11,929 nucleotides of DNA from Saccoglossus kowalevskii (lineage: Eukaryota > Hemichordata > Enteropneusta > Harrimaniidae), in the NCBI RefSeq assembly GCF_000003605.2, contig NW_003109083.1, positions 741,223-753,151 on the forward strand, given 5' to 3'. This document shows positions 1 through 6,827 of the stretch, one piece after another. Position numbers and translations under genes: made by a program. The notes under the pieces were generated by a model. That model did not search any database and was not told the DNA's origin. It was given only the letters and a program-made list of their open reading frames with translations. Positions within the stretch are counted from its first letter, which is position 1. Each line of letters opens with the position of its first letter.

Positions 1-300
1 CACCAAAATTAGAGAATTAAAGATATCATTACAAAATGAACAAATCTGAGAGAGGTCCACATGTAGTACCTATATATGTAATATCAAAGCAATTGCACTT
101 GCGGTTTTCAACAAGAAGTCAAAAATATCACTTTTTACTAAAAATGACAAAAATATTCACCAAAATTAGAAAATTGAAGATATCATCATGAAATGAACAA
201 ATCTGAGAGAGGTCTACCTAAGGTACATATACACCAAGTATCAAAGCATTCAGGCTTGTAGTTTTCAAGAAGAAGTCGAAAAAGTAAAACATTGACACGG
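1..300. repeat. Two-copy 157-bp tandem duplication (dispersed-repeat fragment)
   Basis: CACCAAAATTAGA at 1 recurs at 158, and the copies stay aligned through AAATGAACAAATCTGAGAGA and onward to about 127 and 290, with scattered substitutions. The second copy runs directly into the GACGACGG-rich segment. The layout looks like the 3' part of a dispersed invertebrate repeat, but no family is identified. The left copy is cut by the window edge. Confidence 0.75.
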
Positions 301-382
301 ACAACGGACGACGACGGACGACGACGACGACGGACAATCACTCATATGATAAGCTCCGCTCGACAAAGTCGACAGCGAAGCT
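293..382. repeat. GACGACGG-rich microsatellite followed by a hairpin
   Basis: A run of GACGG and ACG units spans about 293-337. A hairpin follows at 352-382: the left arm AGCTCCGCTCGAC pairs with the right arm GTCGACAGCGAAGCT around an AAA loop, with one mismatch and a two-base bulge. It then ends CTAATAA. A GACGG-rich run plus an AGCT-bounded hairpin recurs at the ends of dispersed repeats in marine invertebrates (from memory, not checked). The hairpin plus CTAAT could suggest a Helitron 3' end, but spacing and insertion site are not demonstrable here. Confidence 0.6.
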
Positions 383-737
383 AATAAAGGTATATACTGT
401 AAAACATGTTGAAAAAGTGACATGCAATTTTAGCAAATTGTGGTAAAATGACGTAATAGCGAAATGTTGATTTAGCAAATCTCTCTTGTCATTGTTGATT
501 TCCTGTTTTCACAATACTTGTCTGTCACATGCCAAAATAAATGCGCTGTTATCACCCCCATAAAAACAAAGAAAAACTGTCAAGTGTAATTAGGAAGCAC
601 CCCAGATTTGTATGTTCCAGATTACTGTATACAAATTCCCAAGCCTTGGCCATTTTGAATTTATAATAAAACATACCATTGCGATTAATTTGATCACAGG
701 TTTGTAATTTCAGACTGTTACATAATTGAATACATAC
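383..737. other. AT-rich non-coding stretch beside the last visible exon
   Basis: No exon with family similarity or usable splice borders was seen on the minus strand, although the next MFSD4A-like exon is expected downstream of 738. The frame open from the 738-808 exon into 552 is read-through of intron sequence. It contains decayed TTTAGCAAAT-type repeat fragments near 430-480. Confidence 0.6.
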
Positions 738-808
738 CCTGCCCACTATAACAGGAAATAGCATCTCTCCAGTAGCAGCTCCAATAACTATCACACTGGT
801 GACTGGAC
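738..808 (-). CDS. MFSD4A: MFSD4A-like exon: TM11 region, GAATGEM block
   Basis: This exon has 71 bases: two bases finishing the split glycine codon and then 23 codons, phase 1 to 0. The acceptor is TTTGGTTTGCTAG before GTCCAGTC, and the donor is GCAGG followed by GTATGT. It encodes PVTSVIVIGAATGEMLFPVI, ending VGR. GAATGEM matches the GA..GEM motif of the late helices in MFSD4 carriers. In relatives one more helix and a polar C-terminal tail follow. No matching exon is visible in 1-737, so the terminal exon should lie beyond the left edge. Confidence 0.88.
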
Positions 809-945
809 CTAGCAAACCAAAAAATAAAATAAATGGTAAAACAAGCTATCAAACGATAATTTATATAAAATTAACTGACTGATTGATTGATTGATTAATT
901 AATGTTCCTGTCTATTGGTGAGCATTGTAAGATAATTACCTGATC

Positions 946-1530
946 GTGAGATTTGAGTGAAAAACTTACTCTTTCTCACAGATTGTGAGATTAGAGTGAA
1001 AAACTGACACTTCCTCACAGATTGTGAGATTAGAGTGAAAAACCACCACTTCCTCACAGATTGTGAGATTAGAGTGAAAAACTTACTCTTTCTCACAGAT
1101 TGTGAGATTAGAGTGAAAAACTGCCACTTTCTCACAGATTGTGAGATTAGAGTGAAAAACTGACACTTTCTCACAGATTGTGAGATTAGAGTGAAAAACC
1201 GCCACTTCCTCACAGATTGTGAGATTAGAGTGAAAAACTGACACTTTCTCACAGATTGTGAGATTTAAGTGAAAAACTGGCACTTTCTCACAGATTGAGA
1301 GATTTGAGTGAAAAACTGACACTTTCTCACAGATTGTGAGATTAGAGTGAAAAACTGACACTTTCTCACAGATTGTGAGATTTGAGTGAAAAACTGACAC
1401 TTTCCCACAGATTGTGAGATTTGAGTGAAAAACCGACACTTTCTCACAGATTGTGAGATTTGAGTGAAAAACTGACACTTTCTCACAGATTGTGAGATTT
1501 GAGTGAAAAACTGACACTTTCTCACAGATT
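946..1530. repeat. 39-bp minisatellite, 15 copies, intronic
   Basis: The unit begins GTGAGATT(A/T)GAGTGAAAA, continues ACTGACACTTTCTCACAGATT, and is repeated head to tail 15 times with exact 39-base spacing. The GAGTGAAAAAC core starts at 955 and last appears at 1501. Copies vary at a few sites (ACTGACAC, ACTTACTC, ACCACCAC, ACCGACAC; TTTCT or TTCCT). Each junction carries the inverted repeat CTCACA-GAT-TGTGAG. Because 39 is divisible by 3, stop-free frames run through the array with a 13-residue period on the minus strand. These are array artefacts, not supported genes. It lies in the intron between the 1635-1782 and 738-808 exons. Confidence 0.97.
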
Positions 1531-1634
1531 GTAGTCACTCGCGAGGCAAACCTAATTAGTGTTTTCCACCTATTGGGAAGAAAATTATACAAGACTAAAA
1601 TTAAAGGCTAGGATTCAATATGCATAATACTTAC

Positions 1635-1782
1635 CAGTGACATTTATGAAGGATTCAGCCCATGCTAATGCAGTAGGGTATATACTACTGAGGAACAAGC
1701 CAAAGGTAGCCGAACCAACGTACATGGCGATATTGTTGTGACGAAAAAATAATTCCATTACATAAGAAGCAAAGCATCCAAT
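1635..1782 (-). CDS. MFSD4A: MFSD4A-like exon: TM9/TM10 region, FGLFLSS block
   Basis: This exon has 148 bases: 49 codons plus one base, phase 0 to 1. The acceptor is CTTGTAATTAACAG before ATTGGATGC, and the donor is CACTG followed by GTAAGT. It starts in a helix (IGCFASYVMELFF), has a short RHNN turn, and continues with AMYVGSATFGLFLSSIYPTA and then ALAWAESFINVT. The FGLFLSSxxPxxLA.AE block is a family signature. The final G joins the GT of the 738-808 exon to make a glycine codon, giving NVTG. That is also a possible glycosylation sequon, though its side of the membrane is unknown. The 39-bp minisatellite occupies much of the following intron. Confidence 0.9.
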
Positions 1783-2457
1783 CTGTTAATTACAAGAAAG
1801 CAAGTTGACAATGAAAAGGTTTTATAATCAGCAAGAAATCAAAGCAATCAAACGATGTAACCTCTGACTGAAACATGCTAAATATGGCTGTACAAACTGT
1901 AAAACTGGGTTAAATTTAAAAGTATTTAAATTATATATCTGGAATATTCATTGGGTTTTAACTTCAAGTGTTTACAATATACAAATGTATTCTATGGATC
2001 TCTTTGCATATTTAAAGGATAAAATGAGCAGAAACAAATAATTGCAGCAAACACTTTGGATTACAGTTTATTTTCATGATTTTATAAACATGAATATACT
2101 TTGCTCATTACACTTTGTGAAACAAGCAAAAATACCACAATGTTGATTTCAAGCTAGAATTATGCTCTTTTAAATCACTTTCATTTTGCAAAAGATAAAT
2201 GTTCATGAATTTGCCAAGTCAGTGAAAATCGCAAAATATCATAGCAGTGAAACTTTTACTGCGGTTGACGCTGAATATCACAAAAGATGTCACCATGAAT
2301 GCCAATAATAAGGGTTCAAGTCAAATTAAAGATTACGGTATAGATTATGTTTATGGTACTTTCAATATTTTATCAATTCATACAACTAAAATACAAAAAA
2401 TAAAGAAAAACAATTTAAAAATTTTGCTTGGAGACATGGGATGAGTATTGGTATTAA
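1783..2457. other. Intron sequence with decayed repeats, no gene seen
   Basis: This AT-rich intron carries motifs shared with other parts of the window: GGGTTTTAACTTCA near 1954, CAGTGAAAATCGCAAAATATC near 2221, and GCAGTGAAACTTTTACTGC near 2245. These look like remnants of a palindromic non-autonomous element. Short open frames here have no family resemblance or splice support. Confidence 0.55.
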
Positions 2458-2657
2458 ACTTTTCACCACATTCACAAAATAGTCCCATTTATAGTCTGCA
2501 CTTTCTTTCAGAAGTTAGGGACAAAAATAGCCAAATTTTTTGAGTGAAAGCTGGAAATTAACTAAAATTTTGTCTGTTGGCTCCAAAATCAGAATATTGA
2601 AGAATATAAGAAAAAAGTTTAAAAAAATTTGGGCAAGAAAGTCTGGTGGTGAAAAGG
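2458..2657 (+). mobile_element. TTAA-flanked MITE, copy A (piggyBac-like ends)
   Basis: This 200-bp element has left end ACTTTTCACCACA and right end CTGGTGGTGAAAAGG, an inverted-repeat pair. The left flank is TTAA (2454-2457) and the right flank TTAT (2658-2661), one change from TTAA. The interior (GGGACAAAAATAGCCAAAT, ATATTGAAGAATAT and TTTGGGCAAGAAAGTCTGG) aligns along its length with the reverse complement of 10836-11036. A TTAA target and ends near CCTTTTC are typical of piggyBac-type elements; the superfamily is inferred. There is no transposase. It sits in the intron 125 bases from the donor of the 2783-2956 exon. Confidence 0.8.
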
Positions 2658-2782
2658 TTATGGTTATCTCCCATAATGCATTGCATGTAGTAACACGCTC
2701 AGTGATGGAACATTTTAATTCAGCTCAGACTGCCTTTAGTAAACAAATCACAGTAAAAATTAAACAGTTTTTAAAAACTTAC

Positions 2783-2956
2783 CACATTGACAAATAACAT
2801 GCAGGCTGGAGATACTTTTGTAGATATGGGAATAGAAACAAGTCTACCCAATGCAAAACTACCCCAGTATACTGATGTTAAATAGGCACCCTCAGTAGAT
2901 GATAAATCTATAACACTTTTAACAGAATAGGTATACACATATCCTCCATAAGCAGC
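2783..2956 (-). CDS. MFSD4A: MFSD4A-like exon: TM7/TM8 region with GRL motif
   Basis: This exon has 174 bases, 58 codons, phase 0 at both ends. The acceptor is TTTTTATCAG before GCTGCTTAT, and the donor is AATGTG followed by GTAAGT. It encodes AAYGGYVYTYSV, then an acidic loop (IDLSSTEGAYL), then TSVYWGSFALGRLVSIPIS, then CMLFVNV entering the next helix. The WGSFALGRL.SIPIS block, with GRL at residues 37-39, is one of the most conserved parts of MFSD4-type carriers. The TTAA-flanked MITE at 2458-2657 lies 125 bases beyond its donor, inside the next intron. Confidence 0.9.
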
Positions 2957-3221
2957 CTGATAAAAACAAAAGAATACATGAGAAGAACAGCATAGATATG
3001 CTCACATAATGTAACTAAGTTTATTTACGAGGAGAAAAATTATCAAGAATTCTACAAGTCAGTGAAAATCACAAAGTTTTGTTGACAATTTCTCTGATTT
3101 CCTTCGATACAAAGTGTCAGTGACTTACATCACGAATCATATAAAATTCTGAATCCATGAAAATATCTAGCAGTGAAAATTAAACAGTTTATAATACCGG
3201 TATATTCTGTTCCCACTGTAA

Positions 3222-3738
3222 GGCCAGACTTTTATTATCCCTTGTTTCGCAAACCCGCCGAATGAATAAAAAAATTATTTTTATCTTAATTTTTTTTTCA
3301 CACCGCCTAACAAATCCAAGTTGCATGTTCATGGGAGTATCATGATCAAAGTAGTAGCGATAGTCTCGCGCAGATATATCAATACTTTATGCGTGTTGGT
3401 TGACAGTGAATCTCGGATATTGACCTCTCTGTGTGCTGCTTGTGACTACTTGGCAAACATGGCGGCGGCGTGGTTTGTGGTGACTCTGTTGTCAAAAACC
3501 GAGAAATCCCTCATTAATGCGGGAAATTGTGGCCCAATTGGCGACATTGCCAACCAGGTTATACATGGAATAAAATTTTATTTCATTTCTTCTTTCCGAT
3601 CAATGATCTCACTTACAATTCTTTGAGAATCACACAAATTTAATGGAAAAAAAGAATTAATTTTATTTTTTTTCCCACCCTCCTCAAAAAAATTGACTTA
3701 TAAAAACTTGAGAAACAAGGAATAAAAAAAGTCTGGCC
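3222..3738. mobile_element. 517-bp TIR element with TAA target duplication (Harbinger-like)
   Basis: The outer 31 bases at the two ends are inverted repeats with 28 matches; both start GGCCAGACTTTT and contain CCTTGTTTC. TAA flanks both sides (3219-3221 and 3739-3741), fitting the 3-bp TWA duplication of PIF/Harbinger elements. The superfamily is inferred from that alone. The GC-richer interior (about 3320-3560) includes an open frame with MAAAWFVVTLLSKTEKS, but no transposase signature. Probably a non-autonomous element. It lies in the intron between the 5121-5248 and 2783-2956 exons. Confidence 0.78.
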
Positions 3739-3933
3739 TAAGACATTGCAAACTAAGATAATACATTAGCAAACTTGTCTCTCTCCCAGCAACCCAAGAT
3801 AAGAAGACAAAGTGGCTTTCATTTTGTTTGGTACATTATATCATTAAAAGACTTAGAAGTAAAAGTAAATCAACTAATTTTTTTTTTTTTGCCACATGAA
3901 AACAAAAGTAAAAGTAAATCTACTACATCACAG

Positions 3934-5058
3934 CTCAGACTAGTAATACAACAGACTCGCAACGCCTATTGTTTAAGGTGTTAATCGGCTTAATTGTATA
4001 TGCTATGCGTGCCACGCTCTGTAGCATTGGCATAGACACCGTCGAAGTTTACCGAGCACTGGATATTCTGCACACTTCGCGCTCCTTCGGAAATTGCGTA
4101 TTTCTTCGTAAAACGGATCCGGATATATTTAAAAAAACGGGAGATGCGTTCTGGACATTTTGACCTTTGCAGCTGTGTAAGAATTTTAAGAATCGACCAA
4201 GAATCAGGGGAGTTACAAGTAACTGAATGTCTTAGTGTTTATCTCAAATAGTTTTTAAATATATAATGAGCAACTTTGAAACGATATTTCTCGCTGTTGC
4301 GGATTTTGCGGAAGGTTTCCAATATTTTTTCGGAGAGAGCTTATCGCTGCGTTTTGAATGATCATACTTCTTTGTGTGTTACCCGTTTTGTTTTTGTGTT
4401 CCGGGATGCCGAAACATGAGATAGCTCGTGTCATGTACATATATCTCTTAGCGTATCGGCGTGATCCAGTAACGGTAAAAACTGGAGGTACGTTATTTTT
4501 GTCGCGTTCAACTGCATTGTACGCGATCTACGCGTTGTTCAGTGACTGTTTCAATTTTCTATTGTGTGTCAGTATTGTTGCTACCGTATTTCGAGTTTCA
4601 CTGATTTTGTTTGACTTCCACCATAGTTTTGTATAAAAATAGCCCAGTATATTTATTTTTATTCCTAATTTCAGGAAATGAAAAACACGAGATCGATCAG
4701 GGGTTGCAAAGTTCTACAGAGAAATTGTCATTATCTTCGTCAAAATGTTCTCCTAAAATAGCTTCCCACTCGTAATTATCGTCTTCAGATTCGCCAAATT
4801 TTTCCGTAAATGCCATTTTCGAAGTTCACTGTCAACTACTGTCGTCTATGCCACTTCCTGTCTTTATGTCTCGCGATGCATCGCGATAGTTGATTGTAAT
4901 ATGAATAGATCTCGCGTTATTTTGTGAAATATAATGAAAATGTTGTTGCCCAGCAACGTTTACTCGGTACGATAAGAACTGATAACCTAAACAAACGTGG
5001 CACGCATTACTTCAAAAGAAAACGCCGCGTTGCGAGTCTGTTGTATTACTAGTCTGAG
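3934..5058. mobile_element. 1125-bp TIR transposon with 7-bp target duplication
   Basis: The ends are perfect 32-bp inverted repeats (3934-3965 and 5027-5058), starting CTCAGACTAGTAATACAACA and ending GACTCGCAACGC. ATCACAG lies directly outside both ends (3927-3933 and 5059-5065), a 7-bp target site duplication. Subterminal matches (ATGCGTGCCACG on the left; its complement CGTGGCACGCAT on the right) add a second inverted pair. A 7-bp duplication is unusual: Dada, P-like and some Mutator-like elements come close, but the family is not assigned. Identical TIRs suggest fairly recent insertion. The interior is GC-richer than the host and holds a short acidic minus-strand ORF. It lies 62 bases from the exon at 5121. 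Confidence 0.9.
4697..4816 (-). pseudogene. Short acidic ORF in the transposon, possible transposase N-terminus remnant
   Basis: A 39-codon ORF starts in a strong context (AAAATGGC) and reads inward from the right TIR. It begins MAFTEKFGESEDDNYEWEA, is strongly acidic, and ends at a TGA after ELCNP. No family is recognised. An acidic N-terminal segment starting about 240 bases inside a TIR would fit the first coding part of a transposase in an internally deleted element. This is inference from position and composition only; chance remains possible, and no DDE catalytic residues can be seen downstream. Confidence 0.35.
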
Positions 5059-5120
5059 ATCACAGGAAAACAAATTAACCAGCGTCCTCACAGGTGAGAA
5101 TAAAAAAATTAAAGATTTAC

Positions 5121-5248
5121 CTGTAGTCCATCGTAGATAAATAAAATTAATGCAGTGAGGCATGTGATAGCAATGACAGTACTGGAGGACGATCCACAAC
5201 AATTAGTTTTAGATGCAGCTTTAGCTTTTAATGAAGTGGCTTCAGAAA
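5121..5248 (-). CDS. MFSD4A: MFSD4A-like exon: rest of central loop and TM7
   Basis: This exon has 128 bases, entering in phase 1 and leaving in phase 0. The acceptor is TTGTTTTTATAG before TTTCTGAAG, and the donor is CTACAG followed by GTAAAT. About 20 polar residues rich in Ser, Lys and Ala (from SEATSLKAKAASK to a CCGSSSS run) end the central loop. They are followed by a TM7-like hydrophobic helix (TVIAITCLTALILFIYDGLQ). The YDGLQ end continues into the AAYGGYVYTY segment of the next exon, matching the family's DGL..AYG pattern. Only 62 bases separate its donor side from the right end of the transposon at 3934-5058. Confidence 0.86.
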
Positions 5249-5734
5249 CTATAAAAACAAAAGCATTAAAATGTACAAAAACAATGAAACCAACTCATGT
5301 TTTATTACTAGCAATTTGAATTCAGTGATTTTTTTGGCCGAAATGTTGTGTATTTTTTTTCCCCAAAATATCTTAGTGAATTTAGAACCAAACAGACAGC
5401 ATGCACAGAAGTGATTGCCGAGTAGTTGTGAACTGATTGGATTGAATGTCTGTAATCGTACCCGAGTTCTCATTGTATATGGTAACATTCTGATAGGATA
5501 TCTGTAATCCATGTGTTGTAATACTTGACAAGTGGACATTAAATTAAACGACTGCATGTCAAATTGCCAAAGACACATTTTAATATACACTAGCCGAACA
5601 GGATCTATCAAGGTGAAGTGATGAGACGATGATCGAATAAACAAACCATGGGTAGCAAAAACAAAAAGCAGGTAAAAAGAATCAAATGTTTTGTAACCAA
5701 TCCACCATTGTTATACTTAACGCTTTTAAATTAC
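5249..5734. other. Intron, no gene or clear repeat seen
   Basis: This 486-base intron lies between two MFSD4A-like exons. A long minus-strand open frame (about 130 codons without a conventional ATG) covers most of it. It ends in the TAG of the splice acceptor, is out of frame with the following exon, and matches no family I know. I treat it as chance or old repeat sequence. Confidence 0.6.
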
Positions 5735-5828
5735 CTTTGTCAATATCTTCATACTTTCGTTTTGGTTTAGCACTATTAAAACATCTTTTTTTTATTAACA
5801 GAGCAAGTACCATACACACAACTGGAAT
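5735..5828 (-). CDS. MFSD4A: MFSD4A-like exon: end of TM6 and central cytoplasmic loop
   Basis: This exon has 94 bases: 31 codons plus one base, phase 0 to 1. The acceptor is TTTTTTCAACAG before ATTCCAG, and the donor is CAAAG followed by GTAATT. The first 11 residues (IPVVCMVLALL) complete TM6 begun in the exon at 6828-7070. The remainder (IKKRCFNSAKPKRKYEDIDK) is a basic stretch typical of the cytoplasmic linker between the two six-helix halves of an MFS carrier. The positive charges right after the helix fit the positive-inside rule. The leftover G joins the TT of the next exon to give a valine codon. Confidence 0.86.
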
Positions 5829-5885
5829 CTGTTGAAAAAATGAAATACAAAACAATAAATAAAAAAATTAAAATTAAAAATAACA

Positions 5886-5953
5886 GTATTTGCTCTATTT
5901 TATATTATACACTTGCTCTCCTATTGGTGATGCGCTTCTAATAGAGCAAATAC
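5886..5953. repeat. Perfect 14-bp palindrome arms, small dispersed repeat
   Basis: GTATTTGCTCTATT (5886-5899) and its reverse complement AATAGAGCAAATAC (5940-5953) enclose a 40-base loop. The loop itself holds a further TTGCTCTCCTATT copy followed by GATGCGCTTCTAATAG. Related sequence recurs near 9105-9135 (GATGCGCCTCTAATGGAG) and near 9339-9360 (TTCTAATAAAGCAAATATAG), so it belongs to a small dispersed family. Confidence 0.8.
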
Positions 5954-6210
5954 GATAACTAAGACAAACATTGCACAGATGACAGTCTGTATTTTACATT
6001 TCCTGAGTCAGTTTGTATGATAAACAATGAACACAAAAATGCCCTACATTGCTATCTAAATATCATACACATTGTACTCCAGAAGGCGTGAAATAAAACC
6101 CACAGAAACATAACACAAACACATTATTTATCATTCATTTTACAAAAAAAAATATGTTTACATTCATGGTATACTTCAAAACCATTTATTTTGATATTTT
6201 TTGAGCATAG

Positions 6211-6330
6211 TCACTGGGTTTTAAGTTTTTTTGCCAGTAAATGAGATGTATTGTTATTGTACAAGTTCATGTGAATTTCATTTGGCGGGTTTAACTTATC
6301 AGTGAAAATAGTGAAATTAAAACCCAGTGA
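6211..6330. repeat. Inverted-repeat element with TCACTGGGTTTTAA arms
   Basis: TCACTGGGTTTTAA (6211-6224) is matched by its exact reverse complement at 6317-6330. The sequence between, and just after (CAGTGAAAATAGTGAAATT, then ATGTATTTACAGTACT), resembles motifs near 2221, 3061, 3172, 7401, 9875 and 9915. It is a likely decayed palindromic MITE family. No target duplication could be fixed. Confidence 0.72.
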
Positions 6331-6445
6331 ATAATTAATGTATTTACAGTACTCTGCCTCAGGGTTTGATGATAAGTAGGGTACACGTATAGAAGATAAA
6401 GAATTTCTCCCTTAGTAGTTATAACATTTTTAAAATGATGCTTAC

Positions 6446-6517
6446 AGCCATTTTTGCATCGTTGGGATCGTGCTCATTAGTTTTGACAATGAGGAAGGTC
6501 ATACCACAGAAGGCCAA
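6446..6517 (-). CDS. Possible in-frame cassette exon in the TM6 region
   Basis: This is a 72-base, 24-codon open segment with an acceptor (CATTAACAG before TTGGCC) and a good donor (ATGGCT followed by GTAAGC). It is phase 0 at both ends, so it could be included or skipped between the 6828-7070 and 5735-5828 exons without a frameshift. It reads LAFCGMTFLIVK followed by the polar TNEHDPNDAKMA, a hydrophobic-then-polar pattern like the next exon. In MFSD4A relatives FWIMALI.. runs straight into the IPV-like segment, so inclusion would insert 24 residues into TM6. It cannot simply replace the 5735-5828 exon, because that exon ends in phase 1. The polypyrimidine tract is weak and a 28-bp minisatellite abuts the acceptor side. 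It may be a real alternative exon, a decayed exon duplicate, or chance. Confidence 0.42.
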
Positions 6518-6525
6518 CTGTTAAT

Positions 6526-6684
6526 GAGTTGCCATAGAGGGCATACTTTTATTGAGTTGCCATAGAGGGCATACTATTATTGAGTTGCCATAGAGGGCAT
6601 ACTATTATTGAGTTGCCATACTATTATTTAGTTACCACAGTAATCCGGCTGTTATTAAGTTGCCATAGAGGGCATACTTTTATT
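6526..6684. repeat. 28-bp minisatellite beside the cassette exon
   Basis: GAGTTGCCATAGAGGGCATA followed by CT(T/A)TTATT repeats with 28-base spacing from 6526, 6554 and 6582. A shortened copy starts at 6610 (lacking AGAGGGCAT), and after an insert containing TTAGTTACCACAG a full copy lies at 6657-6684, ending in a poly-A run. The acceptor-like CTGTTA(A/T)T just before the first unit also precedes the last (6649), so the acceptor side of the 6446-6517 exon is partly duplicated. Confidence 0.93.
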
Positions 6685-6827
6685 AAAAAAAAAACATAGA
6701 CAAAAAGCATTAAGTTGCTATGGTTTTGCTGAAAAAATAACGCGTAAAATTTTGTTGGTGCCTAAATGATATTTTAAAATATTTACACTTTTTGTTAACA
6801 ATACCAGACAGACAGTTACACCCATAC

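Noticed and set aside
552-737. Extension of the last exon's open frame to the left
   Set aside because: A consensus GTATGT donor follows position 738, and the read-through sequence does not resemble the family's C-terminal helix.
878-903. GATT-rich microsatellite
   Set aside because: It is only about four clean units, an ordinary short simple repeat not worth a separate entry.
946-1530. CRISPR-like array reading of the 39-bp repeats
   Set aside because: The units are contiguous with no unique spacers, and the context is a eukaryotic intron.
1083-1592. 169-codon minus-strand open frame with a 13-residue repeat
   Set aside because: It is a translation of the 39-bp minisatellite, whose unit is a multiple of three. 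Another minus-strand frame is open too, and there is no independent coding evidence.
2540-2797. 85-codon plus-strand ORF rich in lysine
   Set aside because: It starts inside the TTAA MITE and runs antisense into a well-supported transporter exon.
3321-3626. 101-codon plus-strand ORF
   Set aside because: It lies wholly within the TAA-flanked TIR element and shows no transposase or host-protein signature.
4358-4636. 92-codon hydrophobic plus-strand ORF
   Set aside because: It lies inside the 7-bp-TSD transposon and has no recognisable domain; the acidic minus-strand ORF is the better candidate there.
5249-5644. About 131-codon minus-strand open frame in an intron
   Set aside because: It has no ATG at its start, ends in the TAG of a splice acceptor, is out of frame with the adjacent exon, and resembles no known protein.
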